A DNA stretch of 64,000 nucleotides from Zhengitettix transpicula (lineage: Eukaryota; Arthropoda; Insecta; Orthoptera; Tetrigidae). A program made the translations under genes and the position numbers. Each line of letters opens with the position of its first letter. Position 1 is the first letter of the stretch. This document shows, in pieces, positions 49,405-61,595 of the stretch. The notes below the pieces were generated by a model, which ran no database searches, was not told the origin of the DNA, and worked only from the letters and a program-made list of their open reading frames with translations. The stretch covers positions 28,928,001-28,992,000 of the forward strand of contig CM073596.1 in the NCBI GenBank assembly GCA_037074705.1, in the 5' to 3' direction.

Positions 49405-50000
49405 AGGGCCGTTCGGAAAGTTCTCGGTCCGATACTGACACTGCGCTAGTAGGAACAGACCGCGATCGTAATGGTCATTATATGACAAGCTACAACATTC
49501 AACTATATTTATGCAATTATTTAATCGTGTTAACCTCTAAAAGAACATGGATATTCGAGTAGGTGAAAACTTCAGCTATAGCAGCGAAATTACATTTGAC
49601 ATAAAATTAACATTCACTATTCGTTTTCAAGGGTATATAAGTGAAAAGCAATCTCCATTTTGGATAATGAACGTTCAGAAAACCCAGCAACCGAACAAGA
49701 TGAAAATTCATGGCCACAAAATTCGATCTTCTGCACCATTGCAATGAAACAGCTCACACGTTTGCTGTTGAACGGTAAACCATTCGAATTACTTCCACAT
49801 GCTCAATATTCGCCAGGCTTTCCTCCAAACGATTATTTTCTGTTACCGATTCATTATTCTGAACGATGGTTAGCTTCAAATGAAAAACTGATAGCTAAGA
49901 CCAAGGCATATTTTCCAAGGTTTGAGAATAAGCTTTGTACTGACTGTATAAATAAACTGGAAAAGTCAATAAAATATTCCAAAGGACTGCATTAAAAGAT
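49405..50000 (+). pseudogene. Decayed, internally deleted mariner-type transposon
   Basis: After a TA dinucleotide at 49403 the element begins AGGGCCGTTCGGAAAG, a mariner-like inverted-repeat start. The plus frame ending at 49995 contains the C-terminal part of a mariner transposase: FELLPHAQYSPGFPPNDYF, followed by a degenerate WLASNEKL and a KLEKSIKYSKG end. The last Asp of the DD34D triad is kept in PNDYF. The middle Asp of the HDNAPAH-type box reads HCNETAH in another frame, so it is lost. The element is about 0.6 kb rather than about 1.3 kb, and no right inverted repeat was found. It is inactive. Confidence 0.75.
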
Positions 50001-50694
50001 AAAACACTAAATTGGTTACTTTTTTATTAAGATTATTCTTACCTTGGAGGAGGTAATATTTCTATAACATTCATTTCAATGTTGTTGCCTAATATTGTGA
50101 CTGGCTTATGTGTAATGTGCTGAATTTATTTCCATTTAATCTATAAGATATCATTCACTTACAATATCTACATGAACAACACAACCATTCCAAACAAACA
50201 AAACGATAAATACTTCAAAAATACTAAACCCATTTCAAATCTTTCAATGAAAAAATTACCTTATATATCCCTTATACTTTATATACCTCTTATTTCTCCA
50301 AATTAATAATAAATAACATACATAAGTTCAGCAGTTTAAAAAAATGCTCCACAAGATAAATATAGTAGAATATAACATGTACAAATATCACAAATGTGAA
50401 ATCTTTAGATTATAAATTTCTGTATTAAAAAAATGGAATATATTGACGTTCATTCAAATATTATTTACGCTTTTAACTATAAACACGATTAATAATTATC
50501 TGCAATAATTTTTCGCTGTTTTTTAATTAAAAATATTATACAAACGTTTATTTAATCAATTAATAATTTGACATATATGCCACCCGCATCACAGTCACAG
50601 TAAGTTGATAAACGCTTTTCTTGATATATAAAATTAAATTTATATTTCGTGTTTGTTGCGTCAAGGAAGCCTGTGAGAAAATTCTCTGCTTCTT
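50001..50694. other. AT-rich noncoding sequence
   Basis: Nothing recognised. Confidence 0.5.
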
Positions 50695-51172
50695 TGAGAT
50701 CTCTGGAGGTTGCTCCCTTTGGGGATGCCTTCTCCTCTCTCTGTTTTTTTTAACTAAGATTCTCACAAGCCGTGGTAACTCGGCCTGTTTTTGTGAGGTA
50801 TATGTTCTGGGGTCACAGACCTTGGGCATATGGTAAGAGGTGTCCGCTATTCTTATTGGAATAGTCGGCTAGCTGCCTCCTAAACTGGTCGAGGCACGGA
50901 GAAGTTCCCACAGAAAACCCCTCTCCCGCCATCGGAAGAGCGTAGGACGAGTACCAAATACCCGACCTAGCTGTTTCAGGGTTTTCTATAGTTTTCCCTG
51001 TATCACTTTAAGGTGAATTGCCGTGTAGGATCCTTAGACTATAACCCGGGGACACTAGTTAACCCTTGCTCTACCTTTCCGCATTCCCTGTTTCAGTGCC
51101 ATTCATATGATATAAGGAGGAAGTTGCCACTATGTTGGTTACCCCATATATAGCGTGTCTTCACCTTCTTCG
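50695..51172 (+). repeat. Family S retroposon, second tail type
   Basis: From TCTCTGGAGGTTGCTCCC and TTTGGGGATGCC through the body, with a deletion after GGCACGGAGAAG. The tail is TATAGCGTGTCTTCACCTTC. Confidence 0.9.
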
Positions 51173-52974
51173 TGTTCGTTGGGAGTCCGAATATCCTCTA
51201 AAAGTAGCTTCTATCACAAATGTAGTTTAAATCCATCAGAATTTCAATCAAGTATACTGTAATAACTGAAAGTTTTAGTGAACCTTAATATAATTCCTTA
51301 CCACTATACACGAAAAAGAGAGAGTATTGTATTGGGCCGAAGTTTCCCCGCCCTTTAAATCGTTTCTACAGCTAAGCATGTCGTGCGAGGCTTTGTCCCG
51401 TTATGACTACGCGTACACGATAAAGAGCTCGTAAAACCATCATGTGACACAATAATTTATGCACAGGTCAAGCTACTAATTTTTCTCTAGAGCTTACAGA
51501 AATGAATTACGACCTCTTTCTTTCCCTTATCCCATGAATCTTTATGTTTACTAAATAATGTGAAATATATTTCCTGCCTGTGTCTCAAAGAGATGCACGG
51601 GGTGTTTTAATAAGGTAAGAAATCATCGTCTGAAAAGACGGAGATATGGCGCCAGATAGGGAGGAACGTTGTCCAGGTACCGCTGTAACACAATACTCAA
51701 TGCAGATCGCTCTTTTGTACGTACGAGTCCGTAGTAAATGACTACTGTTCCTGAACATATTAAATATGCCCGAATAATTTGTAAATACCTTTCTTGTATT
51801 GCCCACACAGCATATAAATAATTCCCCTTTCCTAAATCCTTTGTTACTTACATAAAATAAAGACAAACGTTAGGGGAGGAGAATTTAATTCATCATACCG
51901 ATTTTATATTCTTCCATTTAATTAATATATGTCGCCGTATTTAAAATGTAAACCATCAAGAGTTTACAAAATTTGTTAATCAAGGACGTGTTGTCATAAT
52001 TTCGTCGTTATTATCTCATAATCGTCCACAATTTCGATGTATAATAATATTGTAAACATAATCTCTTGGAATGGTCATTTGAGATACTAAACATGAGTTA
52101 AAGCGGGGTTTTCTTATCTATCCTCAAATCTGCTGTAGTATTAAATCGTTTTCAAATAGAAAAAAAATGAATCCTGAGCATTAATTTTCACATACTACAT
52201 GCACCTGTTGTCTTCTTTTTTTATGCATTGAATCTGTTTTTTGGGGATTAATTACCATTTTCAAATTGCTAGCTGTGATCTTAGTTTCAGAAAATTCAAG
52301 TATATTCTGACGTGTTTCTTCCCTATAATTTGTTGTTCCATTTAACGCTTTTTATATACCTGGATCTATGAAACACATCAACCATAAAATTTTCCTCGCT
52401 TTCCCTCACAATTTTTCTCTCTCCGATTCCCATATTAATCCAGTTCATTATTTATTCGTCAGTCCACATTCTTCGTTGACAGCACGTTTTAAATTCTTTT
52501 AACCTACTCCTTTTCCGGCTTTTCAAACGCGAACATTAGACTTCTATATAGTTACTCACTTCAGTAACCGTGTCACGTTCAGCGAGATTAGAAAACTACG
52601 AATACGACCGACAAAAGTGGAAGTAGCTGATTAATTATAGCCGTCAACAGACCATGCTGAAGGACAGAAAAACTGTGCGGTGAAACTCGTAATTATATTT
52701 GCTTCGGTTATAGCAACGTGACAAGGTCCTAGATTCAATTCCGGAATACTGTCAGTTTTTTTCTGACTTATTGTGGTACAGATATGAAAGTCTTGTTAAA
52801 GCAAATAGATTTTCTTTGTAAATCAAAATTTATATTCCAAATTTTATTATAATAAACCTATGTAATAACCATTAGCAAATTTTTATAAAGGAAACTGGTC
52901 GTAGATATTTTAAAATTATCATTATTTTTCGTCTTGGAGTTCCATAGTTAAAACAGATTGAATTATATATCAGT
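51173..52974. other. Noncoding sequence
   Basis: A 93-codon minus frame at 51585-51866 has no recognised domain. A tRNA B-box-like word (AGATTCAATTCC) lies near 52732 without a recognisable A box. Otherwise AT-rich. Confidence 0.4.
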
Positions 52975-54206
52975 ACTAGCTGGGTGCCCGGCGTTGCCCG
53001 AGATATCATTTATGTATAACCCCCGATATGACTCCAATTTCGCTTGCTTTTGCGATATTTTTATGTAACGCTCCTCGAACCCTATCCCTAAATGTGCTCA
53101 CTTCCCATGCCGAAGGGGGTTGAAGTCATTGACCAAATATATCGGCCGTTTTTACATGTTAGAAGATGACCACTCCCACAAATGTGCGATCATCAAAAAG
53201 TATTTATTCCACGCAAAAATCGGCGATTACATTCTCTGGAAATTTCTATCCCCGCCCACCACCTCCCAAACCCGTCGAGATACCCAGGTTGTCACAATTA
53301 GACTCAGCGGCATGAATAGTTTCTGAATTGATTCGAATCTTGGTTGATTTGCGTTTTTTTTATTTAACGTACCTCCACACCACCCCTAAGCTTGCTCCCC
53401 TCACAGGGGTTGAAATTATACACAAACAATATTGATATAAATACTATCAAAGTAATTAACTCCTGGAAATAATTATCGTAAATATCGACTGTTTAAAATG
53501 TTTGAAAATTTCCATCCCCAAACACTCCCGCTTCGGGGACTTAAACAGCAAGTTGAATGTCGTAATTAAACTCAGTGACAACTATAACCCCGGATTGTAA
53601 TCCAATCTCGATAGTTTCTGCTTCATTTTTATGTAATGCCGCTTCACGCCCACCCTTCAGGGTCCACCCCTCCAAAGCCCGTAAGGGGTTGAAATTATAC
53701 ACAAACAAAAGCAGTAGAAATACAATAAATATAATTAACCCTGAAAAATATTTATTCTACGCAAATATCTGACGTGTTTGTATGTTCCAAAATTTCCGCC
53801 CCACTACCCCTGAATCTGAGAGGTAAATGCAAAGTTGAATGACGTAACTAAACTCAGTGACATCCTTACCCTTCGACTTGACTTCAATCTCGATTGTATT
53901 CGCGTTATTTTCGTGTAAATCATCTTCACACCAAACCCTAAGGGTGACCTTTCCCCAGGGTGTAGAGGATGAAAATTATATTCAGATAACATCGGTAGAA
54001 ATACTATCAATATCTTTGACCCAATTGAAATATCGACTGTTTTAGCATGTTTAAATATTTCCACCCCCGCTTCTGGGGGTGGTAGACGCGTCTAATCCCG
54101 ACAGTGTTTGTTTCCTGGTTGCAAAGAACACGTGAACGAAATTTGGTGAAATTTGCTCCACAAACAAACATACAAACAAACAAACGCCCTGCTTTATTTA
54201 TTAGAT
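52975..54206 (+). repeat. Family C element, most complete copy with four monomers
   Basis: Starts CTAGCTGGGTGCCCGGCG and ends CTGCTTTATTTATTAGAT. Four internal monomers of about 270-300 bases begin near 53030, 53330, 53600 and 53880. Each has a CCAAT-CTCGAT-type start, a TTTATGTAAC box, a CC-rich box, a GGGGTTGAAATTATAC box and a TTCTACGCAAATATC-type box. Several short frames inside are repeat-derived. Confidence 0.8.
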
Positions 54207-55322
54207 GATACAGTAATAAATAATATAACTGGGATTCCACATTAAACTCTGGAGACGCTTTAAATATTTCCTAGAATTATAGAATTAATTATATTTTAAT
54301 GTCTACGTGAATGTTTTCAGACGCTCAAATGGGAACCTCAAATTATCGACAAGTATCACAGGATAGAAAAGTACTAGTTGAATAATTGGTATTGGGCAAG
54401 GTATTTCGTAAAAGAAAACTAACTTAAAATTTTTCGTGCAATGAATAAAGAAGTTGAATACGTTAAACATTATTCTGCCAGGGCGTTGTTTGTCAAGCAA
54501 CTGTCAGAGAGTTGGTACAGAAAATAAATAATTTAACATACGTTTTTTCCTTCATTTCGGCCCGTTCTGAACGTTGAGGCATAAAAATAATCCTTAACCA
54601 CAATTAATAATAAACAAAAATTGTTTTAAATTGCTTATTAATATGACTACATGTAAGTAATTTTTATTTATATTTAATTCTTAACTTACTCCTATTAGCT
54701 TTCAATGGCAGTTACAGCCGTCTAAAACTAACATTGTTGTTGACTATATGACAGAAACTTTGAAATAGGCTGTATGATATTAATTTTCATCTAAATTCGT
54801 TTTAATGTGAAAAGCGAACACAGTCAACGTTACAGGCATGCAGAAATTTTCAAAAGCGGTTTCTGATTCGTGAAAGTATTTCTTTTTCAAGAAGGAAATT
54901 GTATTAGTACATCTGTAAACGATGTATATTTTATATTCTTTAAAAATATGGCGGTATTTATTATATCACTTAACTTTGTCTTTTATTTGGCTATTTCTTT
55001 ATCAACGTTCAAATATAATTGATATTTATTTGATACATTTTACAATACAGCCCGAGAAGTATGAAGAAGTGTAGTCAGTGAGGTTCCAAAGCTCAAAACT
55101 GAAGTAGCCAGTGGTTGGTTGTGAAGGAAAACCAATTTTTATAATTCTGTGTATTTCACGTATATAGTAGTAATTTAGTGTACTTTTTCAACAATTTAGG
55201 AACCATAAAAAGACTTACTTGTCTAGTATTAGCTCCTAACGCCATATTCGTCTTACCAAGAGAAAATCATATGTCTCTCTGTATAAAAAATTGTCATTTT
55301 TTATAGATTTTAATTAAAAAGA
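54207..55322. other. AT-rich noncoding sequence
   Basis: Nothing recognised. Confidence 0.5.
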
Positions 55323-55712
55323 AATATAGCCAATTCAGGCAAAGTAAGAGATAATATAAATACCACACTATAAATACAGCAAAAAATTTTTTTTTTACAA
55401 AATCTCTTGCTCTAATTGTAATTCCTGCTACATAGGTCAAACAAAACGTTCCCTTAATACACGTATCTAGGAAAATATATCTAATAAAAAAATTTCCCAT
55501 TGATAAACAATGTTTAGTCTCCAAACATATCATCTATTCCAAATATACATATGATTGGAAAAATGCTAAGAGTTTAGACTTTCTCAGTAGGTACAATTTC
55601 TGACTCATTTCAGAGATGCTTCACATTAAATCAAAATTCACAGCTTTTATATATAAATTATATATATTTATATTATCAATTATTTGGTCTGAATTGGCTA
55701 TCTTTCTTATTA
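55323..55712. repeat. Foldback family F, outer arms only
   Basis: Left arm 55323-55372 (TATAGCCAATTCAGGC...GATAATATAAATACCACAC) and right arm 55681-55712 (GGTCTGAATTGGCTATCTTT) are inverted. About 300 bases of other AT-rich sequence lie between, and the CTGANGA core is missing. Confidence 0.55.
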
Positions 55713-58700
55713 ATTATTTACAATCAGACGTTTTTTTTTCATTTTATATATTTTATGTGAATGCCAGATCGATAAAATTTTAAATCAATCTGTATAACAT
55801 CTCGTCTTTAATATTTATTTGAATAAATGAGTGAATGTAATGTAAATTATGAAGGGTACTTATTCCATTCTGAGCTGGATGGTTTTATGTTCGTGATCAC
55901 GTATGACCAGTGCATCACGTCTCTGCGTGACCAGGAATGCGACGAAACCATCCGTGATGAAATTCTTAGCATTCACCTCAAACCTCCTCCTGCATAAACA
56001 TCCTTAAAATAAATTCTACAGGAAGTGCATACCAAATACACCTTAGTTCTGCAGTTTCCTGTCCGTCTAAAAAATATGAAACATTCCACACAAAAAAAAT
56101 CTTATATTTCTTTGAAATAGTAATTATTAATAAATGTTTTCTATTATCCACTTTTTATAATTAGCGTTTGTATATTATAGCAAGTTGGATAGTTTAAAAT
56201 CATGCACATTATAATTTATTGTTATTTAAGTTTGTGAAAATCTTTGAAAAGATACGTGTAATTTAAAGCCCAATTTAAAAAGCGTACTGTGTGTCGTTTA
56301 AAGCGAGGCACCACGGTAAAATGAGTTGAACTATGGATAATGATATATATTTTTAAAAACTTTCATTTTTATACATTTTCTGGCATCTTATGTAAAGTGG
56401 TGTAGAATAATAACGCCTGTAGTAATTTTCTTCTATGATTTATTATATATATATCTATATATATTATAGTATTTCACTATTAAAACTATCTTATCCTCTT
56501 ATATTAGTCTAATTTCCTTTCATATCGTTTTATTCTGCATTTATCTTAAACCTTTAATTTATACCAGGAATTTAATTTATAACCCTATTATTACTAATTA
56601 AAGTGTATAAGGCCGATTATTAATTTTAGGACTACAATACTTACTTATTTTGCTCCCCCAAAAATTATTTATGGACGGTATTACGGCTGTATAAATATAT
56701 GGGTTGTATATCTGATTGCAAAATAGCCACAGTTTCGTAAGCGTCGGAAAAATCTCGTTTCTGTTTCTTCATCTGTAATTCGATTCTCTGCAACATAAAA
56801 ACTGGCTGAGTCTGAATTAAGTTCAACCTGACACGTTTCCACAAATAACTCTATCGGAACATCATTACGACCGTACAGTAAAAAAAAATCTGTTCGAAGT
56901 TTTTATATAGAATTCTTATTTATATTTATATATTATGGTTACATTTTTTTATTGATATTTCATAAAACAATCATGCACGGCAATGATATTTAAATTCATG
57001 TTTACATTGTTTATGCAACCCTGTCTTACGTATCAGAAGTCTGTAATTTATATATTCTGAATTTCAACTTAAGTGCAAACGGGAATCAAGCTACTAGAGA
57101 ATGTTAGGTTCATCCGTTTCCAATCAAACTTTATTTATGTACTCGTATATAAAACGTCAACATCGAGTAATCTGAACCGCAAAAAATTTAATAACAATTT
57201 ACACAGGGAAAACTTACATTCATTAATCATATGTATATTCTTCATGAACGACGCAAAGAAACAGAATATTTATAATATTTTGTTTTTAAAATTATATAAT
57301 ACTTAAGCTACCGTTGAGATAATGCTTAAAAATAATTATTCTACTACAGTAATTAAAAAGTAAACTTTTTCTATCAAATAGTATCGCAATATAGTTTAGA
57401 TAATAGTCGCTCAACAATAGGAGTTTGAGAAATCATTGAAACTTGAATGCTATTAATAAAAAAAATACTAACTGGGCAGATTTGTAAATAAAGTGAATAA
57501 TCGACCTAGAGCTATGGCTGTGTGTACTGTGACAAATGGTTTAGGTATGATTGTAGGTGAAGGCGGCCGGACAATGCGTACAAGAGGCTTTATAACTTAC
57601 CAGTAAGAGCAGTAATTTGGGTGAAGAGTAAAGTTAGACTGTCATTTCATAGCTTTCACTCGACTAAAAACTGCGAAAACATATTCCAGCCTAAGATAAA
57701 TAAGGAGAATTTTTTATATTAAAGGTAAACTTTATCAGAATTCGCTAATAAATTTATTTGGTATTATTGAAAGCAAAATTTTATTTTCATTGACCAATGA
57801 AATACAGCAACTAATTTTGGGCATCTTAACGGACTGTAAAGAATTATTTTTATTTATTTTTTATTTCTATTAAATAATTAAAGTTTTTGATTAATATAAA
57901 GTATTTAATGAATATCGAAACAATTAAATGAAAATGCATATATTTTACAAAATTCTAGAAAATATTTAGAACATGTATCACCGACCTTTTTCGTCAGGAT
58001 GAATTTTCGTGAGAAGATAATGTTTGGAAAAACTTTTGCGATTATATTAACGTATTTTATACAATAAAGTCTTATCTGAATTCCTTGACAATTTTATTTA
58101 ATTTCAAACAATTGTTTGAGGTCCTATTACAGGGCGGTTGACGAGTGTTTTAGATGTTTTGAAGACGTGTTATTGTAACAAGGTCGCGTGTGCGGCTTTT
58201 GCGTAATCGAGGTCCTTAAAGTGCACGCCGCACACATGCAGCCAGCTTCACCTTGACAGACTTTCACTGGACCGTTATAGGAGCCACATAAACAGACACC
58301 GCAGGTTTGCAAATTAGACGACTTGATTCTTCGATCCAATAATGGGAAAAACTTCGCGACGAAGAGAACAAAAAAGTCTTCATCCGACTTTGAAACTAGG
58401 AAACACGGCGGGATAGAAACTAAATTATCAGCCCAGAAAATATAACTCTGATATTGTTTTCAAGAGTCAGTGAGGCACCGTTTCAGTCCCCAGAAATGTT
58501 ACAAACTTTATCGTATAATTTTATTTATATTACACTCGTATTCCTTCACCGAGTTGCTCTGTCTGAAGAAGGTAGTAAGCTTAAAAAAAATAAGTAGATA
58601 GTACAAGGCTATATTTGGATAAAGGTACGATTTTCCATGAATGAATGACTAATCAGCTATATTAAATAATACCAAAAGTTCTTCAGATCGATCGTTATGT

Positions 58701-58727
58701 CTGCAACGTTATTCTGAGAAAATGTTC

Positions 58728-58731
<4 letters not shown>
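55713..58731. other. AT-rich noncoding block
   Basis: Mostly featureless. The minus strand at 58127-58339 encodes a short Cys-rich peptide (see findings), not supported as a gene. Other frames are AT-driven. Confidence 0.4.
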
Positions 58732-58779
<48 letters not shown>

Positions 58780-58816
58780 TTCAGGATTAAAAATATTCTG
58801 TACAGAAAGAATCATG

Positions 58817-58859
<43 letters not shown>
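58732..58859. repeat. Paired TA microsatellites
   Basis: Two near-pure (TA)n tracts, 58732-58775 and 58819-58859, separated by a 43-base spacer. Confidence 0.95.
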
Positions 58860-58861
<2 letters not shown>

Positions 58862-58989
58862 ATTTGGGAACAAATATTAAGACAAATGAAAATTTAATTA
58901 AACATAGGTTCGTATAACCCGTACAGTAGCAAATAATCATTTCTAAGATTAATATGTCTAAAATAATTTAATATAAAAAGTAATTAACA

Positions 58990-59040
58990 CAAGGTTTATT
59001 TCTCAATCGAGGACTTCATCAGCTGTTCAATGGATTTAGA
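58990..59040 (-). ncRNA. Hammerhead-ribozyme-like remnant
   Basis: The minus strand reads CAGCTGATGAAGTCCTCG, then ATTGAGAAA. It has the hammerhead core box CTGATGA (59016-59022), a stem II start GTCCTC with loop GATT, a truncated return strand GAG, and GAAA (58999-59002). A normal stem II would need the return GAGGAC before GAAA, so three bases of pairing appear deleted. It lies downstream, in sense, of the Penelope-like fragment at 59205-59299, where such ribozymes are known in these elements. Confidence 0.4.
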
Positions 59041-59204
59041 AAATATTGGAGTCAATAACTATTAACCATTTCTAAAATTGTTGGTTTTCGCCTGTTACGG
59101 ATGTTGAGAAAATTAAGAACGGCTACATATTTTAACAAGAATGATATAATATAGAAATTCGTAAATTAAATTACTTAATAATTTACACCGGGACAGCTTA
59201 CATT

Positions 59205-59299
59205 CATTAATAAATTTTTCGCGGTTGGGAACCAGACTCAAATTTCTCAACGTTGACGTTTCTGCGGTTATTCTCTACCGCTGTCTTCGGACTATGTCA
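59205..59299 (-). pseudogene. Penelope-like element 3' fragment, inverted
   Basis: The minus strand matches the end of the element at 61.6-62.9 kb: GACATAGTC-like, GGCAGCGG-like, CCGCAGAAACGTCAAC and then GCGAAAAATTTAT after the stop region. Only the last 80 or so coding bases and the start of the 3' flank remain. Confidence 0.7.
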
Positions 59300-60072
59300 A
59301 ATAACTTGTTTCTGTTCTTGCTCTAGACAAACTATTAGTACACATTTTTCGAGGCATGAAAACAGCTAAAAACTTTCTCCGGATGTATAATTACATAAAA
59401 TAACAAAACGATAAATTTGAATCATATTTTTGGGCATTCCAATCGAGATTTATTTTATTCTTATAATTTTTCCTCCATTTAACTGTCTTTATTCGTTGAA
59501 ACGGCCCTAAAATACTACATTTCTTAAAAAATTATGCGTAACAAGAGAATTCTTTAATTTATTTTAAATTAGGGAAGTAGATGTTCGGGATAAAATTAAA
59601 AATCAATTTAATATGGAAAATAACGTATTTGCCGATTAGTTGAAAATCCATTCCTTTGTTCTAGCTGCGTTTCATTGGCGACTGATTCTAATTTAAATTC
59701 GATTTAATCCCAGTAAATCTAGGTTCCTTATAAGGAATTCAAGTAGCATGTATTCTACGTCCAATGAACTGTTGACCGTCCTGTACCCACGACGAACGAT
59801 AATTTATTAAATATGTTAGTTTTTATTTGTTGAACGTACGAGGCCAATTAAAGGTAAACGCTTCCATTTGAAACGAATGACGTACACGTTATCTGTACAT
59901 GGGAACGTCGCTTAGTGTATCGATACCGGGACAAGAGCCAATTTCTCTGCTACTTGTATAACAGGAAAACCTCTGGCAGCACAGAAGCTAGATGCAGAAT
60001 TCACTAGTAATAAACAGTGAGGGTTTTCGTATACGTATTTTTTTAAAAAAAATCATATGATCAGAATTTTAA
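59300..60072. other. Noncoding sequence
   Basis: Nothing recognised. Confidence 0.45.
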
Positions 60073-60414
60073 GGTTTTTTAGGACAACAGGCTACATGAG
60101 GTTAATCCACATGGTGGCAACTCCCCTTTAATAGTATTGGAAGAGATTTGAAAGGGGGGCTGCAGAAGGGGAGAGCAAGGTAGCCAAGGGTTAACTAGGG
60201 CCCCTGGGCTATGGTTTAAGGATCCTACCCAGCATTCTACTAAAAGTGAAGAAGGACAAACCCTAGAAAACCTGCACCAGGTATGTCGGGCATTGGGTAC
60301 TTGTCCCACTCCCTTCCAATGGCGGGAGAGGGGTTTTCTGTGGGGACGCAGCATTCCCTTCTCTGTACCTCGACCAGTTTAGGAGGCAGCTAGCCGACTG
60401 CTCCAAAGGGAACA
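60073..60414 (-). repeat. Family S retroposon
   Basis: On the plus strand it begins TTTTTTAGGACAACAGGC and ends CCGACTGCTCCAAAGGGAAC. It keeps a 91-codon minus-strand frame with SPGALVNPWLP and GELPPCGL words shared with other copies. Confidence 0.9.
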
Positions 60415-60559
60415 AGTCCCTTAATAATTAGTAGAGATCGGACATTTTGACTGCGATTTCTTACAGTATATAGGCGCATGACTGTGTTCGAAATCTTCAT
60501 ATCAAAGGAAATGATTAGTAGATGAAAAAATGTAGATCTGATTGAAAATAATGAATAAG

Positions 60560-60690
60560 AAAATTAGCCAATTCAGACAAAAAAAGTCTTCGCACCTGAC
60601 GAAAGGGACAAGGATCCCAGAAATGTTGTGTGGTATTTATATTATCACTTTTTTTCTGTATGGACTATCTTTTTTTATATTCATTATTAG
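60560..60690 (+). repeat. Foldback family F, single core copy
   Basis: CGCACCTGACGAAAGGGAC, then AAGGATCCCAGAAATG and TGTGTGGTATTTATATTATC. Core box CTGACGA at 60596-60602 and GAAA at 60620-60623. The four bases GGGA can pair with TCCC between the boxes. Only the outer part of the left arm (TTAGCCAATTCAGAC) remains. Confidence 0.65.
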
Positions 60691-61595
60691 TAGATACTAG
60701 TAGAGTGTCTGTATAATACAGTTTCCATCGAAACTAAAGCGGAGAAGAATTAAATTTAAATTTTGCCCGGTCAGTTGTCACCAAATATACCGTCACTATT
60801 TATAAATAATAACGATAATAATTATTCTGCCTAAAACTGAATACGTTAAACATTATTGTTTAAAGACTTTATTATGCTACTGGTTCGTGAACGCCATCAT
60901 AACTCTGTAATTTAAAATATTTAATATTGCAAGTAGAATTAAGTTGAGCCAATGCCACTACTGATAGTGGTGTTTGTTTATTATTACCAAAGTATGTATC
61001 GTTAGAAATATTGACGATACCATCGCAAGGAAAAGTATATATTTAGCATGTCCCTCAAACCAGCGAGGCAAACATCTTAATTATCTCTGTCGGATCCGAA
61101 GTTGCCAAGCAGACAGTTGTCGCTAATGGACTCTGCACGCTTGTCCGCTTTAGTCAAGTAACGCAACCGTGTCTATAAGAAGTGGTCGGTTCTCTACGAA
61201 CGGTGATGCGTGGGAAAATACAGGACATCTAGGAAAAAGCTTGAGGTTCCGCAGGGGTGTAGTACCGATCCAATTCCAGGAAGTTGCTTAATAGCTGCGC
61301 CAGAAAGAAGTTTCTTCCCGATTGTAAAAAAAGGAGCTTGATTCGCAATGGAAGGATCGAGATTTCACGCAAGGAAACTGACCTCCCGGAAGAAGAAACT
61401 AAAAATATATTGTCGAATCAGTAATTTTAATATTACAAAATTGCAACGAAGCAGTTACACATTTTCATACTTCTTGATTAATAAATAAAAATTATCTTCT
61501 CAATTATTATTGAAAACAAAGATTTTGTTTACTTTATAATATCCTATACGTCCAATTGTAAGTACAATTGGTTCCACCATCTATATAAGTTTCTG
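60691..61595. other. Noncoding sequence with a GC-richer island
   Basis: The stretch 61050-61400 is less AT-rich, with no recognised protein. It may belong to the degraded 5' part of the adjacent Penelope-like element. Confidence 0.35.

Noticed and set aside
52718..52755. tRNA or tRNA-derived SINE from a B-box-like word
   Set aside because: No matching A box and no cloverleaf could be drawn.
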